A stretch of DNA of 64,000 bases from Flavobacteriales bacterium (GTDB lineage Bacteria > Bacteroidota > Bacteroidia > Flavobacteriales > Weeksellaceae): NCBI GenBank assembly GCA_002747105.1, contig PDSY01000015.1:1-64000 (forward strand), given 5' to 3'. Positions 1 through 8,257 of the stretch are shown piece by piece. The notes below the pieces were generated by a model, which worked only from the letters and a program-made list of their open reading frames with translations, ran no database searches and was not told the DNA's origin. A program made the translations under genes and the position numbers. Positions within the stretch are counted from its first letter, which is position 1. Every line of letters begins with the position of its first letter.

Positions 1-69
1 AGCAAGTTTTAGAAATTTTAGATTTTTGACTTTATTTTTAGCCGAATTTCCGCAGTCTTGAATTTTTGG

Positions 70-93
70 CTCTTTTGTTTCAAGACAAAAGAG
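70..93. repeat. Intergenic hairpin near left edge
   Basis: A perfect 9-bp stem (CTCTTTTGT / ACAAAAGAG) with a 6-base loop is followed a few bases later by a T run. It could be the terminator of a gene lying left of the window. Nothing else is recognisable in bases 1-289: I see no open frame, tRNA or clear promoter there. Confidence 0.4.
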
Positions 94-289
94 TGAAGTT
101 TTTTATTTATAAATAGTTGTGATTTAGATTGTTAATTTAAAACTGATTATTTTGAAACATTTGAATAAAGTATGATTTTGCTCCGTGGTAAGAATAGAAA
201 AGATTTAAATATTGATAAAAAAGGTTAAGCAAAGTTAATTTTAATGAATGACAATCAATTATGAGTTACATTTGCTTAAAATCGTGAAA

Positions 290-1081
290 ATGAAATGGAA
301 ATTTTTAGTATTTATAAGTTTATTGATGGGATTTCTTTTAAAGGCTCAACAAGTCATTATGGGAGTGGTAGAATCCGAAAACCAATATCGATTAGCCCAT
401 ACTCAAATTTTGAATCTTCGGACAAATAAAGTTTTTACGACAGATGAAAATGGTGTGTTTTTACTTTCAGTGAAAAACGGCGATAAGTTAAGATTCATAA
501 GAAAAAAATATGAACGATTTACCTATTCAGTCAATGCGTCGAGTTTTAAACATGCTGTCAAAATAGAACTGAAAAGACTTCCGAAGGAAATTGAAGAAGT
601 GAGGATTAAATATAAATTTTCAGGTAATTTGACCAAGGATTTGAGCTACCTCAACGAAAAGAAAAAATACCAAAACTTGAGGAGAGAACTCAATGATTAT
701 ATTGCTCATTCTTCTGCACCAGAAAAAGACCCAAGAGCATTCAATCCTCATCCGCTACCTCGATATCAATCTGGAGCAGTGGGGGTGGATGTTGTTCAAG
801 CTATTGGAGGGATTGTTTACTTATTATCTAAAAAGAAAAAGCATCGATTGAACTACGCTACGAAGAAAGTATTTTTGCGTCAGTTAAGATCTAAAATCAA
901 TATTGAATATTATCACGCTTTGGGAATGGACGATTACGATATAGATCGATTTTTGGCTTTTGCAGAACAACGCTTTGGCTTAGAGAAAAACTTTGGTCAA
1001 AAAATGGATATGGAAAGTATTCAACCATTTTTAGACGAAGCTTTGTTGTATTTTAATTTCAATATAAAGTCACCACCTTAA
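290..1081 (+). CDS. Exported protein with carboxypeptidase-like regulatory domain
   Basis: The protein is 263 aa from the preferred ATG at 290. An in-frame ATG at 248 would put 14 polar residues ahead of the signal peptide, so I reject it. Residues 1-20 (MKWKFLVFISLLMG...) form a signal peptide. Residues 20-90 fit the small beta-sandwich CarboxypepD_reg-like domain common in Bacteroidota surface proteins (VIMGVV near its start, then TTDENGVF). The rest is alpha-helical and basic, with no motif I recognise. Such proteins are usually periplasmic or outer-membrane associated. It converges on mscL, and the two share the hairpin terminator at 1129-1161. Its specific function is unknown. Confidence 0.7.
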   Translation: MKWKFLVFISLLMGFLLKAQQVIMGVVESENQYRLAHTQILNLRTNKVFTTDENGVFLLSVKNGDKLRFIRKKYERFTYSVNASSFKHAVKIELKRLPKEIEEVRIKYKFSGNLTKDLSYLNEKKKYQNLRRELNDYIAHSSAPEKDPRAFNPHPLPRYQSGAVGVDVVQAIGGIVYLLSKKKKHRLNYATKKVFLRQLRSKINIEYYHALGMDDYDIDRFLAFAEQRFGLEKNFGQKMDMESIQPFLDEALLYFNFNIKSPP

Positions 1082-1128
1082 ATGACTCTAAAAAAATGGC
1101 ATTATTCATGGAAAATGATGGCGATATA

Positions 1129-1161
1129 AAAAAGGTTGGTTTATATAAAACCAACCTTTTA
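1129..1161. terminator. Bidirectional terminator between ORF 290-1081 and mscL
   Basis: A perfect stem of about 13 bp (AAAAGGTTGGTTT / AAACCAACCTTTT) with a 4-base loop is flanked by A and T runs, so it can serve both convergent genes. Confidence 0.8.
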
Positions 1162-1183
1162 AATTGTCAATTAAGAAATTAAT

Positions 1184-1561
1184 TTAGTTTTTCTTCAATA
1201 AATCTCTTATTTCTGTCAGCAAGTCTTCTTGGCTTGGTCCTGCTGGTTCTGGTGCTTTTTCCTCTTCTTTTTTCTTCATATTATTAATCCCTCTAATCAT
1301 AAAGAACAATACCAAAGCAATACAGATGAAGTTAATAATGGCAGCGATAAAGTTACCATACTTAACACCATTCCAAACTAAAGCAGAAATTTTATCAGCT
1401 CCTACTGCTTTCAATGCTGGGTTTAATAACAAAGGGGTAATTACATCAGTTACTAAGGAAGTGGTAATCTTTCCAAAAGCACCTCCAATAATTACAGCCA
1501 CCGCTAAATCAACTACATTGCCTTTAACAGCAAAATCTTTAAATTCTTTTACAAATCCCAT
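1184..1561 (-). CDS. mscL: Large-conductance mechanosensitive channel MscL
   Basis: The protein is 125 aa, within the usual 120-150 for MscL. It begins with the family hallmark MGFVKEFKDFAVKGNVVDLA. TM1 spans about residues 15-45, including AVAVIIGGAFGKI. TM2 spans about 68-92 (IAAIINFICIALVLFFMI) and is followed by a charged C-terminal helix (KKKEEEK...LLTEIRDLLKKN). MscL forms a homopentameric inner-membrane pore that opens under high membrane tension and protects the cell on hypo-osmotic shock. It is a single-gene unit, divergent from nothing and convergent with ORF 290-1081. Identification is secure. Confidence 0.97.
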   Translation of the reverse strand: MGFVKEFKDFAVKGNVVDLAVAVIIGGAFGKITTSLVTDVITPLLLNPALKAVGADKISALVWNGVKYGNFIAAIINFICIALVLFFMIRGINNMKKKEEEKAPEPAGPSQEDLLTEIRDLLKKN

Positions 1562-1601
1562 ATTTATTTTTTTAGGTTAATATGGCACAAATATACATAA
1601 T

Positions 1602-2873
1602 TTATTTTAAATTTAAATTATTTATTTTGAATTTTTTTGAAATAATCATGATTATAATTCCTGCAATGATAAAAGGAATGGACAATAATTGTCCTGTATT
1701 TAAAACTCCTGTTGTGATATATTCCTCACCTTGAGGTTCTTTTAAAAATTCAACCATAAAACGAATACTCCATAAAATGGTGAAAAACAAACCGAAAAGC
1801 CAACCTTGTTGATATTTTTTATCCGTCTTTTTATATAAAAACCAAAGTAAAACGAATAGTGTTAAATAACCAAATGCTTCAAAAAGTTGAGTCGGATAAC
1901 GAGGAACGGTAATCCCGTATTCATCGCTCATTTGAGGAAACAAAACAGCAAAAGGAGAATTTTCATCAGCCATTTTACCGATGATTTCCGAATTGAAAAA
2001 GTTACCAAATCGGATAAAAAAACCTGCCAAAGCAACTGTTATTGCCAATCTATCATACACCCAAAACGGATTCTTTTTAATGATTCTTAGAGAGTAATAA
2101 AGCGTCGTAGCAATCAGTGCAAAAGTAGCTCCATGACTTGCTAAGCCAGAAAATCCTGTGAATTCAAATTCAGGAACGGTTCTAATAGGTAAGAAAACTG
2201 CCCAAAAATCTTGTCGGAAAAGTTCTGGTTCATAAAAAAGAACATGCCCTATTCTTGCTCCAAAAATAGTTCCTATCAAAGTCCAAGTGAAAAGCGGTTC
2301 AAGGTACTTTTCGTCCACGCTATCAATCTTGAACATTTTTAACATTAAAATATAACCCAATCCAAACGCAATCACGAACATTAAACTATAATAATGAAGT
2401 TTAATAGGTCCTATTTCTAAAGCGATATTAGGGTTCCAGATAGAAAATTGAGTATCTAGTTCAATGGCTTTATCCTCATCAAGTTTTTTTCCTTTATAGA
2501 GGTATTTGAAACTTAAAATATTGTCAGTCGTAATCTCTCCATCAAAGGCATGGAAGTTTTTATCTAATAGTTGATAACCAGCGACTTTAAAGTTTTTTAA
2601 AATCGATCGGTTGTAATTGAAAAAATCATTGTTTGAAAATTCTAAATTTCTTTTATTCAAAAAAACGAGGATATTACCATCGAGTTTTTGGGAAGAAAAT
2701 TGATATAAAGTGGCATTTCTTGTGGTGGAAAATAGTTGTACAGGAACTTCGTTTTCTCCATTTAATAACTTCCCATCAGAAAGTGCATTGGGATAATCTT
2801 GTGCAAATAAATTTTGGCTAAAAATAACCAATACCAAAAATAAAATTTTTCCCAAATGTTTCAATGTTTTCAT
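1602..2873 (-). CDS. lgt: Prolipoprotein diacylglyceryl transferase with long N-terminal extension
   Basis: Lgt moves diacylglycerol from phosphatidylglycerol to the lipobox cysteine of prolipoproteins in the inner membrane. Residues from about 144 to the end match the family: several membrane segments, GARIGHVLFYEP (205-216), GLASHGA (243-249) and RFGNFFNSE (288-296), which holds the conserved Arg, Asn and Glu. Typical Lgt proteins are 260-290 aa, but this one is 423 aa. The extra part is a signal peptide (1-24, ending LFAQ) and about 120 residues of predicted beta-rich exported sequence with no motif I know. The frame is continuous and the only good ATG is at 2873, so the extension seems real. 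yidD lies 17 bases upstream and probably shares the transcript. Confidence 0.93.
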   Translation of the reverse strand: MKTLKHLGKILFLVLVIFSQNLFAQDYPNALSDGKLLNGENEVPVQLFSTTRNATLYQFSSQKLDGNILVFLNKRNLEFSNNDFFNYNRSILKNFKVAGYQLLDKNFHAFDGEITTDNILSFKYLYKGKKLDEDKAIELDTQFSIWNPNIALEIGPIKLHYYSLMFVIAFGLGYILMLKMFKIDSVDEKYLEPLFTWTLIGTIFGARIGHVLFYEPELFRQDFWAVFLPIRTVPEFEFTGFSGLASHGATFALIATTLYYSLRIIKKNPFWVYDRLAITVALAGFFIRFGNFFNSEIIGKMADENSPFAVLFPQMSDEYGITVPRYPTQLFEAFGYLTLFVLLWFLYKKTDKKYQQGWLFGLFFTILWSIRFMVEFLKEPQGEEYITTGVLNTGQLLSIPFIIAGIIIMIISKKFKINNLNLK

Positions 2874-2890
2874 ATAATCTTGTTTAAAGT

Positions 2891-3157
2891 TTAATTTTGT
2901 TCAATGTTTTCAGTTTTTTTGGGTGGAACAGGGTCGTAGCCACTTCCTCCCCAAGGGTGGCAACTTACAATTCTTTTTATCCCTAAGTATAAACCTTTGA
3001 AAAATCCATGGGTTTTCAATGCTTCCAACATATATTGAGAGCAAGTAGGTTCGTATCTGCAATTTTTTCCCAATAAAGGAGAAATTGCCGTTTGATAAAA
3101 TTTTATCAAAATAATGAGAGGGAAATTTAAAATTTTATTCCACATACTTGATAGCAA
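2891..3157 (-). CDS. yidD: Membrane protein insertion efficiency factor YidD
   Basis: The protein is 88 aa. Diagnostic motifs are [34 protein letters not shown] and [14 protein letters not shown], with three conserved cysteines. YidD is a small membrane-associated protein that aids YidC-dependent membrane protein insertion. Start is uncertain between the ATG at 3157 and the one at 3145 (MWNKIL...), which matches the family length better. It lies directly upstream of lgt on the same strand. This is not the usual rnpA-yidC neighbourhood. Confidence 0.93.
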   Translation of the reverse strand: MLSSMWNKILNFPLIILIKFYQTAISPLLGKNCRYEPTCSQYMLEALKTHGFFKGLYLGIKRIVSCHPWGGSGYDPVPPKKTENIEQN

Positions 3158-3227
3158 AAGTAAATGATTTTTTTTAGAAAATCATTGTTTTTAATAGAAA
3201 TCACTTTATTTGAATGCTAAAAAGGCT

Positions 3228-3419
3228 TTAGTCGTCAGAAATTCTATCGACGGTTTTTGTTTTTTTGTAAATAATCAGTCCAGATAAGGCAGATACCGCA
3301 ATAAGGGCAAATTGATATACACCTTCTGGTACATTGATTTTTTTTAGTAAAAATAATGTAAGCGTTATGATTAAACCTGATAATAAAAAGGCAACAAAAT
3401 ACGATTTTAGTTTTTTCAT
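3228..3419 (-). CDS. Small two-helix membrane protein, unknown
   Basis: The protein is 63 aa from the ATG at 3419 (MKKLKSYFVAFLLSG). A longer reading from 3437 adds MLKIVN and is less likely. There are two hydrophobic helices (about residues 5-24 and 34-51) joined by a short loop, and a charged tail (KKTKTVDRISDD). I do not recognise a family. It sits between yidD and the divergently transcribed helicase gene. Confidence 0.55.
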   Translation of the reverse strand: MKKLKSYFVAFLLSGLIITLTLFLLKKINVPEGVYQFALIAVSALSGLIIYKKTKTVDRISDD

Positions 3420-3547
3420 ATTAACGATTTTCAACAAATATAACCTTTTTTTACAAATATACCTAAGGAGAATACTAATATGAAATTCTCTTTAAATTTA
3501 TCTTTAAAAATTTGATTCCTGCATTTATTATCAATATTTTTGTGCGT

Positions 3548-5878
3548 ATGGAAAAAATGGATTATTTAGAAGGACTTAATGAACCTCAGTATAAGGCAGT
3601 TACAACGCTTGAAGGACCTTTGATGGTGTTGGCAGGTGCAGGGTCTGGGAAAACGCGTGTACTGACAATGCGTATCGCCCATTTGATTACCAATGGCGTT
3701 AGTCCTTTCCAAATTTTAGCCCTTACCTTTACCAATAAGGCAGCTAACGAAATGAAAGAAAGAATTGCCAAAGTGGTTGGGTATAGTGATGCTCGAGGAA
3801 TTTGGATGGGAACTTTTCACTCCGTATTTGCAAGGATTTTAAGGAGCGAGGCAGAACATTTGGGATATCCATCTAATTTTACCATTTATGACCAACAAGA
3901 TTCGTTGAATGTTCTTAAGAAAGTAATTAAAGATTTAGCGATTGATTCCGATGTTTATAAGCCTAAAAAGGTACAATCGAGGATTTCTCAGTATAAAAAT
4001 AACCTGATTACCGTAAGGGCTTATTATAATAATCCTGAACTTATCGAAGCTGATACGCGTGCCAATATGAAACATATGGGCAAAATCTATGAAAAATATG
4101 TAGAGGCTTGTTTTAAAAATGGGGCGATGGATTTTGATGATTTATTGTTGAGAACCAACGAATTACTCACTCGTTTTCCACCTATTTTGGCGAAATATCA
4201 AGACCGATTCCGTTATATTCTAGTAGATGAGTACCAAGATACCAATCACTCTCAGTATTTGATAGTTAAGGCGTTGGCGTCTAAGTTTGAAAATATCTGT
4301 GTGGTAGGAGATGATGCTCAGTCTATTTATTCTTTCCGTGGAGCGAATATTTATAATATCTTGAATTTTAAGAAAGATTATCCTGATGCTGTTTCGGTGG
4401 CATTGGAGCAAAATTATCGTTCTACTCAAAACATCGTGAATGCGGCTAATGTAGTGATTGCCAAAAACCAAGAGCAATTTAAAAAGAATGTTTTTAGTGA
4501 AAATGAAGTAGGTGAAAAAATAAAGGTGTATCGTGCTTTATCCGATGCCGATGAGGCGAATTTTGTCGCAAGAAATATTTGGGAAATCAGAAATCGAGAG
4601 CAAAAGAAATATGATGATTTTGCCATTTTATATCGTACTAATTCTCAAACTCGTGCCATCGAAGAGGCTTTAAGAAAAAAGGGCATTCCATATCGTGTTT
4701 ATGGAGGTTTGTCTTTCTTTCAGAGAAAGGAAGTGAAAGATTTAGTGGCTTATCTACGCTTATTGATTAATGAGAATGATGGAGAAGCGTTTATGAGGGT
4801 GATTAATTATCCAACGAGAGGAATAGGAGCGACCACTCAAAATAAATTAGTTGTTTATGCTGATAGCCAAGGAATGACTTTGGCTCAACTTTTAGAGGAT
4901 TTGGCGTTTCATGGTTCGAGATTAAAACTAAATAATACTGCACTGAATAGGTTGACAGATTTTTGGACGATGATAAAAGCCTTTAAGGTGATGCTCAAAA
5001 CCGAAAATGCTTACACTGTAGCAATGGAAGTGGCGAAGAAAACAGGATTGATTAAAACACTTAAAAAAGACCAATCACCAGAAGGAATTTCTCGAATAGA
5101 AAATGTTCAGGAACTGATGAACTCTATGCAAGGTTTCATTGATGAGCAACAACAAATAGAGGATGGCGACCCTTCTCTGTCTAATTTTTTAGAGAATATT
5201 GCCCTTTCTGCCGATACGCAAAAGAAGGAAGATGATAACGAAGATAAAGTTTCCTTAATGACGATTCACTTGTCTAAAGGTTTAGAATTTCCTGTCGTTC
5301 ATTTGGTAGGATTAGAGGAGAATTTATTTCCAAGTTTTATGAGTTCCAACACCCGTGAAGAGTTGGAAGAGGAGAGGAGGTTGTTTTATGTAGCCCTCAC
5401 AAGAGCCGAAAAACAGGCGGTTTTCTCTTATGCCGTTTCGAGGTTTCAGTGGGGAAAAATTACCGATGCAGAACCTTCACGATTTTTATCCGAGGTAGAT
5501 GCTGAATATTTAGAATTTTTAAATCCTGCTAGAACGAGCAGATTTGTGAATCATGCTGGGATACAGTCTGATATTTTTGGCGACACACCGAGAACCTTTA
5601 AAAAGAAAGCACCCAAGAAAACCATTCATAGGAAAACGACACAACCTACGATGTCCAAAAAATTAAAACCTGTGGCAAGTGCAAAAATCACCAATCCCAA
5701 TGGTACTTCTGTTGAAGATATTCAGGTAGGTGACCGAGTGAGGCACAATCGTTTTGGTGTTGGGGAAGTGGTGTTTTTGGACGGGACAGATTCAAATAAC
5801 ATCAAAGCAAAGGTGGATTTTGGACATAATGAAGTTAAAAATTTAATTTTAAAATTTGCAAAACTTACCAAATTATAA
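3548..5878 (+). CDS. pcrA: UvrD/PcrA-family ATP-dependent DNA helicase
   Basis: This SF1A 3'-5' helicase is about 776 aa. Motifs in order are GAGSGKTR (Walker A), DEYQDTN (Walker B), GDDAQSIYSFRGA (III), QNYRSTQNI (IV), TIHLSKGLEFP (V) and VALTRAEKQ (VI). The C-terminus carries the Tudor-like fold typical of PcrA/UvrD (GDRVRHNRFGVGEV). It unwinds DNA in nucleotide-excision and mismatch repair and clears RNA polymerase or recombinase from DNA. The start is 3548 (MEKMDYLEGLN) or 3557, because family members start just before YLEGLN. The frame upstream to 3512 is AT-rich and unlikely to be translated. lolD follows after 12 bases. Confidence 0.94.
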   Translation: MEKMDYLEGLNEPQYKAVTTLEGPLMVLAGAGSGKTRVLTMRIAHLITNGVSPFQILALTFTNKAANEMKERIAKVVGYSDARGIWMGTFHSVFARILRSEAEHLGYPSNFTIYDQQDSLNVLKKVIKDLAIDSDVYKPKKVQSRISQYKNNLITVRAYYNNPELIEADTRANMKHMGKIYEKYVEACFKNGAMDFDDLLLRTNELLTRFPPILAKYQDRFRYILVDEYQDTNHSQYLIVKALASKFENICVVGDDAQSIYSFRGANIYNILNFKKDYPDAVSVALEQNYRSTQNIVNAANVVIAKNQEQFKKNVFSENEVGEKIKVYRALSDADEANFVARNIWEIRNREQKKYDDFAILYRTNSQTRAIEEALRKKGIPYRVYGGLSFFQRKEVKDLVAYLRLLINENDGEAFMRVINYPTRGIGATTQNKLVVYADSQGMTLAQLLEDLAFHGSRLKLNNTALNRLTDFWTMIKAFKVMLKTENAYTVAMEVAKKTGLIKTLKKDQSPEGISRIENVQELMNSMQGFIDEQQQIEDGDPSLSNFLENIALSADTQKKEDDNEDKVSLMTIHLSKGLEFPVVHLVGLEENLFPSFMSSNTREELEEERRLFYVALTRAEKQAVFSYAVSRFQWGKITDAEPSRFLSEVDAEYLEFLNPARTSRFVNHAGIQSDIFGDTPRTFKKKAPKKTIHRKTTQPTMSKKLKPVASAKITNPNGTSVEDIQVGDRVRHNRFGVGEVVFLDGTDSNNIKAKVDFGHNEVKNLILKFAKLTKL

Positions 5879-5890
5879 ACGATTTACATT

Positions 5891-6556
5891 ATGATTATAG
5901 CTAAAAATATACATAAATTTTATAATAATTTAGAGGTACTCAAAGGGGTAGATATTCATATTAAAAAAGGTGAAGTAGTATCCATTGTTGGAGAATCTGG
6001 AGCAGGGAAATCTACACTTTTACAGATATTGGGAACATTAGATGTGCCTTCTTTTCCTCAAAAATTTAACACCGAAATTTCACTTGACGGACAATCTTTC
6101 ATCAACAGGAGTGATAAAGAATTATCTCGATTTAGAAATGAAAATATAGGTTTTGTTTTTCAGTTTCATCAATTATTGCCAGAGTTTACGGCTTTGGAAA
6201 ATGTACTTTTACCTACAAAAATCGCAGGAAAAAAGGAAAGCGAGGTAAAGGAAAAGGCATATCAGTTATTTGATGATTTGAAAATTGCTCATCGTTTGCA
6301 TCACAAACCGAGCGAAATTTCTGGTGGAGAGGCTCAGAGAATTGCCGTTGCAAGAGCATTGATTAACTCACCGAAAATTATTTTTGCAGATGAACCAACA
6401 GGGAATTTAGATTCTAAAAATGCAAATGCTTTACATCAGTTATTTTTTGATTTACGAGATAAATATGAGCAGACCTTTGTGATTGTTACCCATAATAATA
6501 AACTCGCTGAGGTAACGGATAGGAAATTAGTAATGAAAGATGGATTGATTGTTTAA
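5891..6556 (+). CDS. lolD: ABC transporter ATP-binding protein, LolD-like
   Basis: The protein is 221 aa with Walker A GESGAGKST, signature SGGEAQR, Walker B IIFADEPTG and the switch histidine (VTHN). Length and the FQFHQLLPEFTALENVLLP segment fit the LolD/MacB-type ATPases that power lipoprotein release from the inner membrane or related MacB-fold export. No LolC/E-like permease lies next to it, so the exact system is inferred from similarity. It is 12 bases downstream of the helicase gene and is closed by the hairpin at 6607-6638. Confidence 0.85.
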   Translation: MIIAKNIHKFYNNLEVLKGVDIHIKKGEVVSIVGESGAGKSTLLQILGTLDVPSFPQKFNTEISLDGQSFINRSDKELSRFRNENIGFVFQFHQLLPEFTALENVLLPTKIAGKKESEVKEKAYQLFDDLKIAHRLHHKPSEISGGEAQRIAVARALINSPKIIFADEPTGNLDSKNANALHQLFFDLRDKYEQTFVIVTHNNKLAEVTDRKLVMKDGLIV

Positions 6557-6606
6557 GGTTTTTTGCCTTTGATATCGATATGTATTGTGTACCATTGATG
6601 GTCAAA

Positions 6607-6638
6607 AAAAATCGCTTAAAGAAATTTAAGCGATTTTT
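6607..6638. terminator. Bidirectional terminator lolD / ffh
   Basis: A perfect 14-bp stem (AAAAATCGCTTAAA / TTTAAGCGATTTTT) with a GAAA loop lies between the convergent lolD and ffh genes. Confidence 0.85.
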
Positions 6639-6730
6639 GTATTCTATAAGTTCAGTGGTTGAACTTGTTTGGGCTAAAAAGTAGATTTTTTATTCTATTC
6701 AGATATCTACAGAGTTAGCATTATTTATTC

Positions 6731-8104
6731 TTATTTTTTTAACATACCTCCTAAATTACCCATTCCTGGCATATTAGGCATCCCTTTGCTCATCATCTGC
6801 ATGAGTTGTTTTCCTTGTGGTCCTTGCATCATTTTCATCATTTTACCCATTTGTTGGAATTGTTTCATGAGTTGATTAACTTCGTTTATTTTTCTTCCTG
6901 AACCTTTGGCAATTCTATTTTTTCTTTGGGTATTGATAATAGATGGTCTTCTTCTTTCTTCAGGCGTCATCGAGTAGATTATCGCTTCGATATGCTTAAA
7001 TGCGTCATCGTCTATATCTACATCCTTAATGGCTTTTCCTACTCCAGGAATCATTCCCATTAAGTCTTTCATATTTCCCATTTTTTTGATTTGCTTAATT
7101 TGCTTTAAGAAATCATCAAAACCGAATTCATTTTTAGCAATTTTTTTGTGAAGTTTTTTGGCTTCTTCCTCATCAAATTGTTCTTGAGCTCTTTCTACTA
7201 AAGAGACAACATCTCCCATTCCAAGTATTCTGTCTGCCATCCTCTCTGGATAGAAAAGATCGAGGGCTTCCATTTTTTCACCTGTAGAGATAAACTTGAT
7301 TGGTTTTTTTACCACCGAACGAATCGTCAGAGCGGCTCCACCTCGTGTATCACCATCTAATTTGGTAAGAACAACACCGTCAAAGTTTAGAACTTCATTG
7401 AATGTTTTGGCTGTATTTACGGCATCCTGCCCTGTCATAGCATCTACTACGAAAAGTGTTTCGGTAGGTTTGATGAAATAATGAACCGATTTTATTTCGT
7501 CCATCATTTGTTGATCAATAGCCAATCGACCAGCGGTATCCACAATCACTACATCGTGATTGTTGGCTTTAGCGAAATTCACTGCATTTTCCGCGATGGT
7601 AGAAGGGTTGGTAGCTCCTTCTTCGGTATAAATAGGAATATTGATTTGTCCTCCCAATACTTTTAATTGGTCAATAGCCGCAGGACGATAAACATCACAA
7701 GCTACCAATAAAGGATTTTTAGCCTTTTTAGTTTTAAGATAATGAGCTAATTTCCCTGAAAAAGTAGTTTTACCAGAACCTTGTAAACCAGCGATAAGAA
7801 TAACGGTTGGTTTCCCTGCCAAAGAAATACCTTCTTGGCTTGTTCCCATGAGTTCCACCAATTCATCGTGAACGATTTTGGTCATTAATTGACCAGGAGT
7901 TAAGCTGGTTAAAACATTTTGTCCTAATGCTTTTTCCTGAACTCTTTTCGTAAGGTCTTTGGCTACTTTATAATTCACATCGGCATCTACCAAGGCTCTT
8001 CTAATTTCCTTTACGGTTTCTGCAACATTAATTTCAGTGATTTTCCCACGCCCTTTGATGGAGTGTATCGCTTTATCTAATTTATCTTGTAAGCTATTAA
8101 ACAT
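6731..8104 (-). CDS. ffh: Signal recognition particle protein Ffh
   Basis: The protein is 457 aa from the ATG at 8104 (MFNSLQDKLDKA). The ATG at 8110 adds only MN. It has an N-domain helical bundle, then the GTPase domain with GLQGSGKTT, DTAGR and TKLDGD, then an M domain rich in methionine (MKQFQQMGKMMKMMQ). Ffh binds signal sequences as they leave the ribosome and, with 4.5S RNA and FtsY, directs inner-membrane proteins to SecYEG or YidC. It is monocistronic and divergent from dnaG. Confidence 0.97.
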   Translation of the reverse strand: MFNSLQDKLDKAIHSIKGRGKITEINVAETVKEIRRALVDADVNYKVAKDLTKRVQEKALGQNVLTSLTPGQLMTKIVHDELVELMGTSQEGISLAGKPTVILIAGLQGSGKTTFSGKLAHYLKTKKAKNPLLVACDVYRPAAIDQLKVLGGQINIPIYTEEGATNPSTIAENAVNFAKANNHDVVIVDTAGRLAIDQQMMDEIKSVHYFIKPTETLFVVDAMTGQDAVNTAKTFNEVLNFDGVVLTKLDGDTRGGAALTIRSVVKKPIKFISTGEKMEALDLFYPERMADRILGMGDVVSLVERAQEQFDEEEAKKLHKKIAKNEFGFDDFLKQIKQIKKMGNMKDLMGMIPGVGKAIKDVDIDDDAFKHIEAIIYSMTPEERRRPSIINTQRKNRIAKGSGRKINEVNQLMKQFQQMGKMMKMMQGPQGKQLMQMMSKGMPNMPGMGNLGGMLKK

Positions 8105-8257
8105 ATTCAATGATTTAAGACCGCAAAAATACAGAAAATTATTGGTTGTGTCAAGTTGTTTTTTTTCAATGAGTTGATAGGTGTTGGTTGTTTTTAAAAA
8201 AGACTAAATGAGTCCTGGTATTGTTTTTATTTCTAAAAAAAAGAGTATTTTTACCAA

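Noticed and set aside
1326..1580. Plus-strand frame opposite mscL
   Set aside because: Shadow of mscL; no start signal and no recognisable protein.
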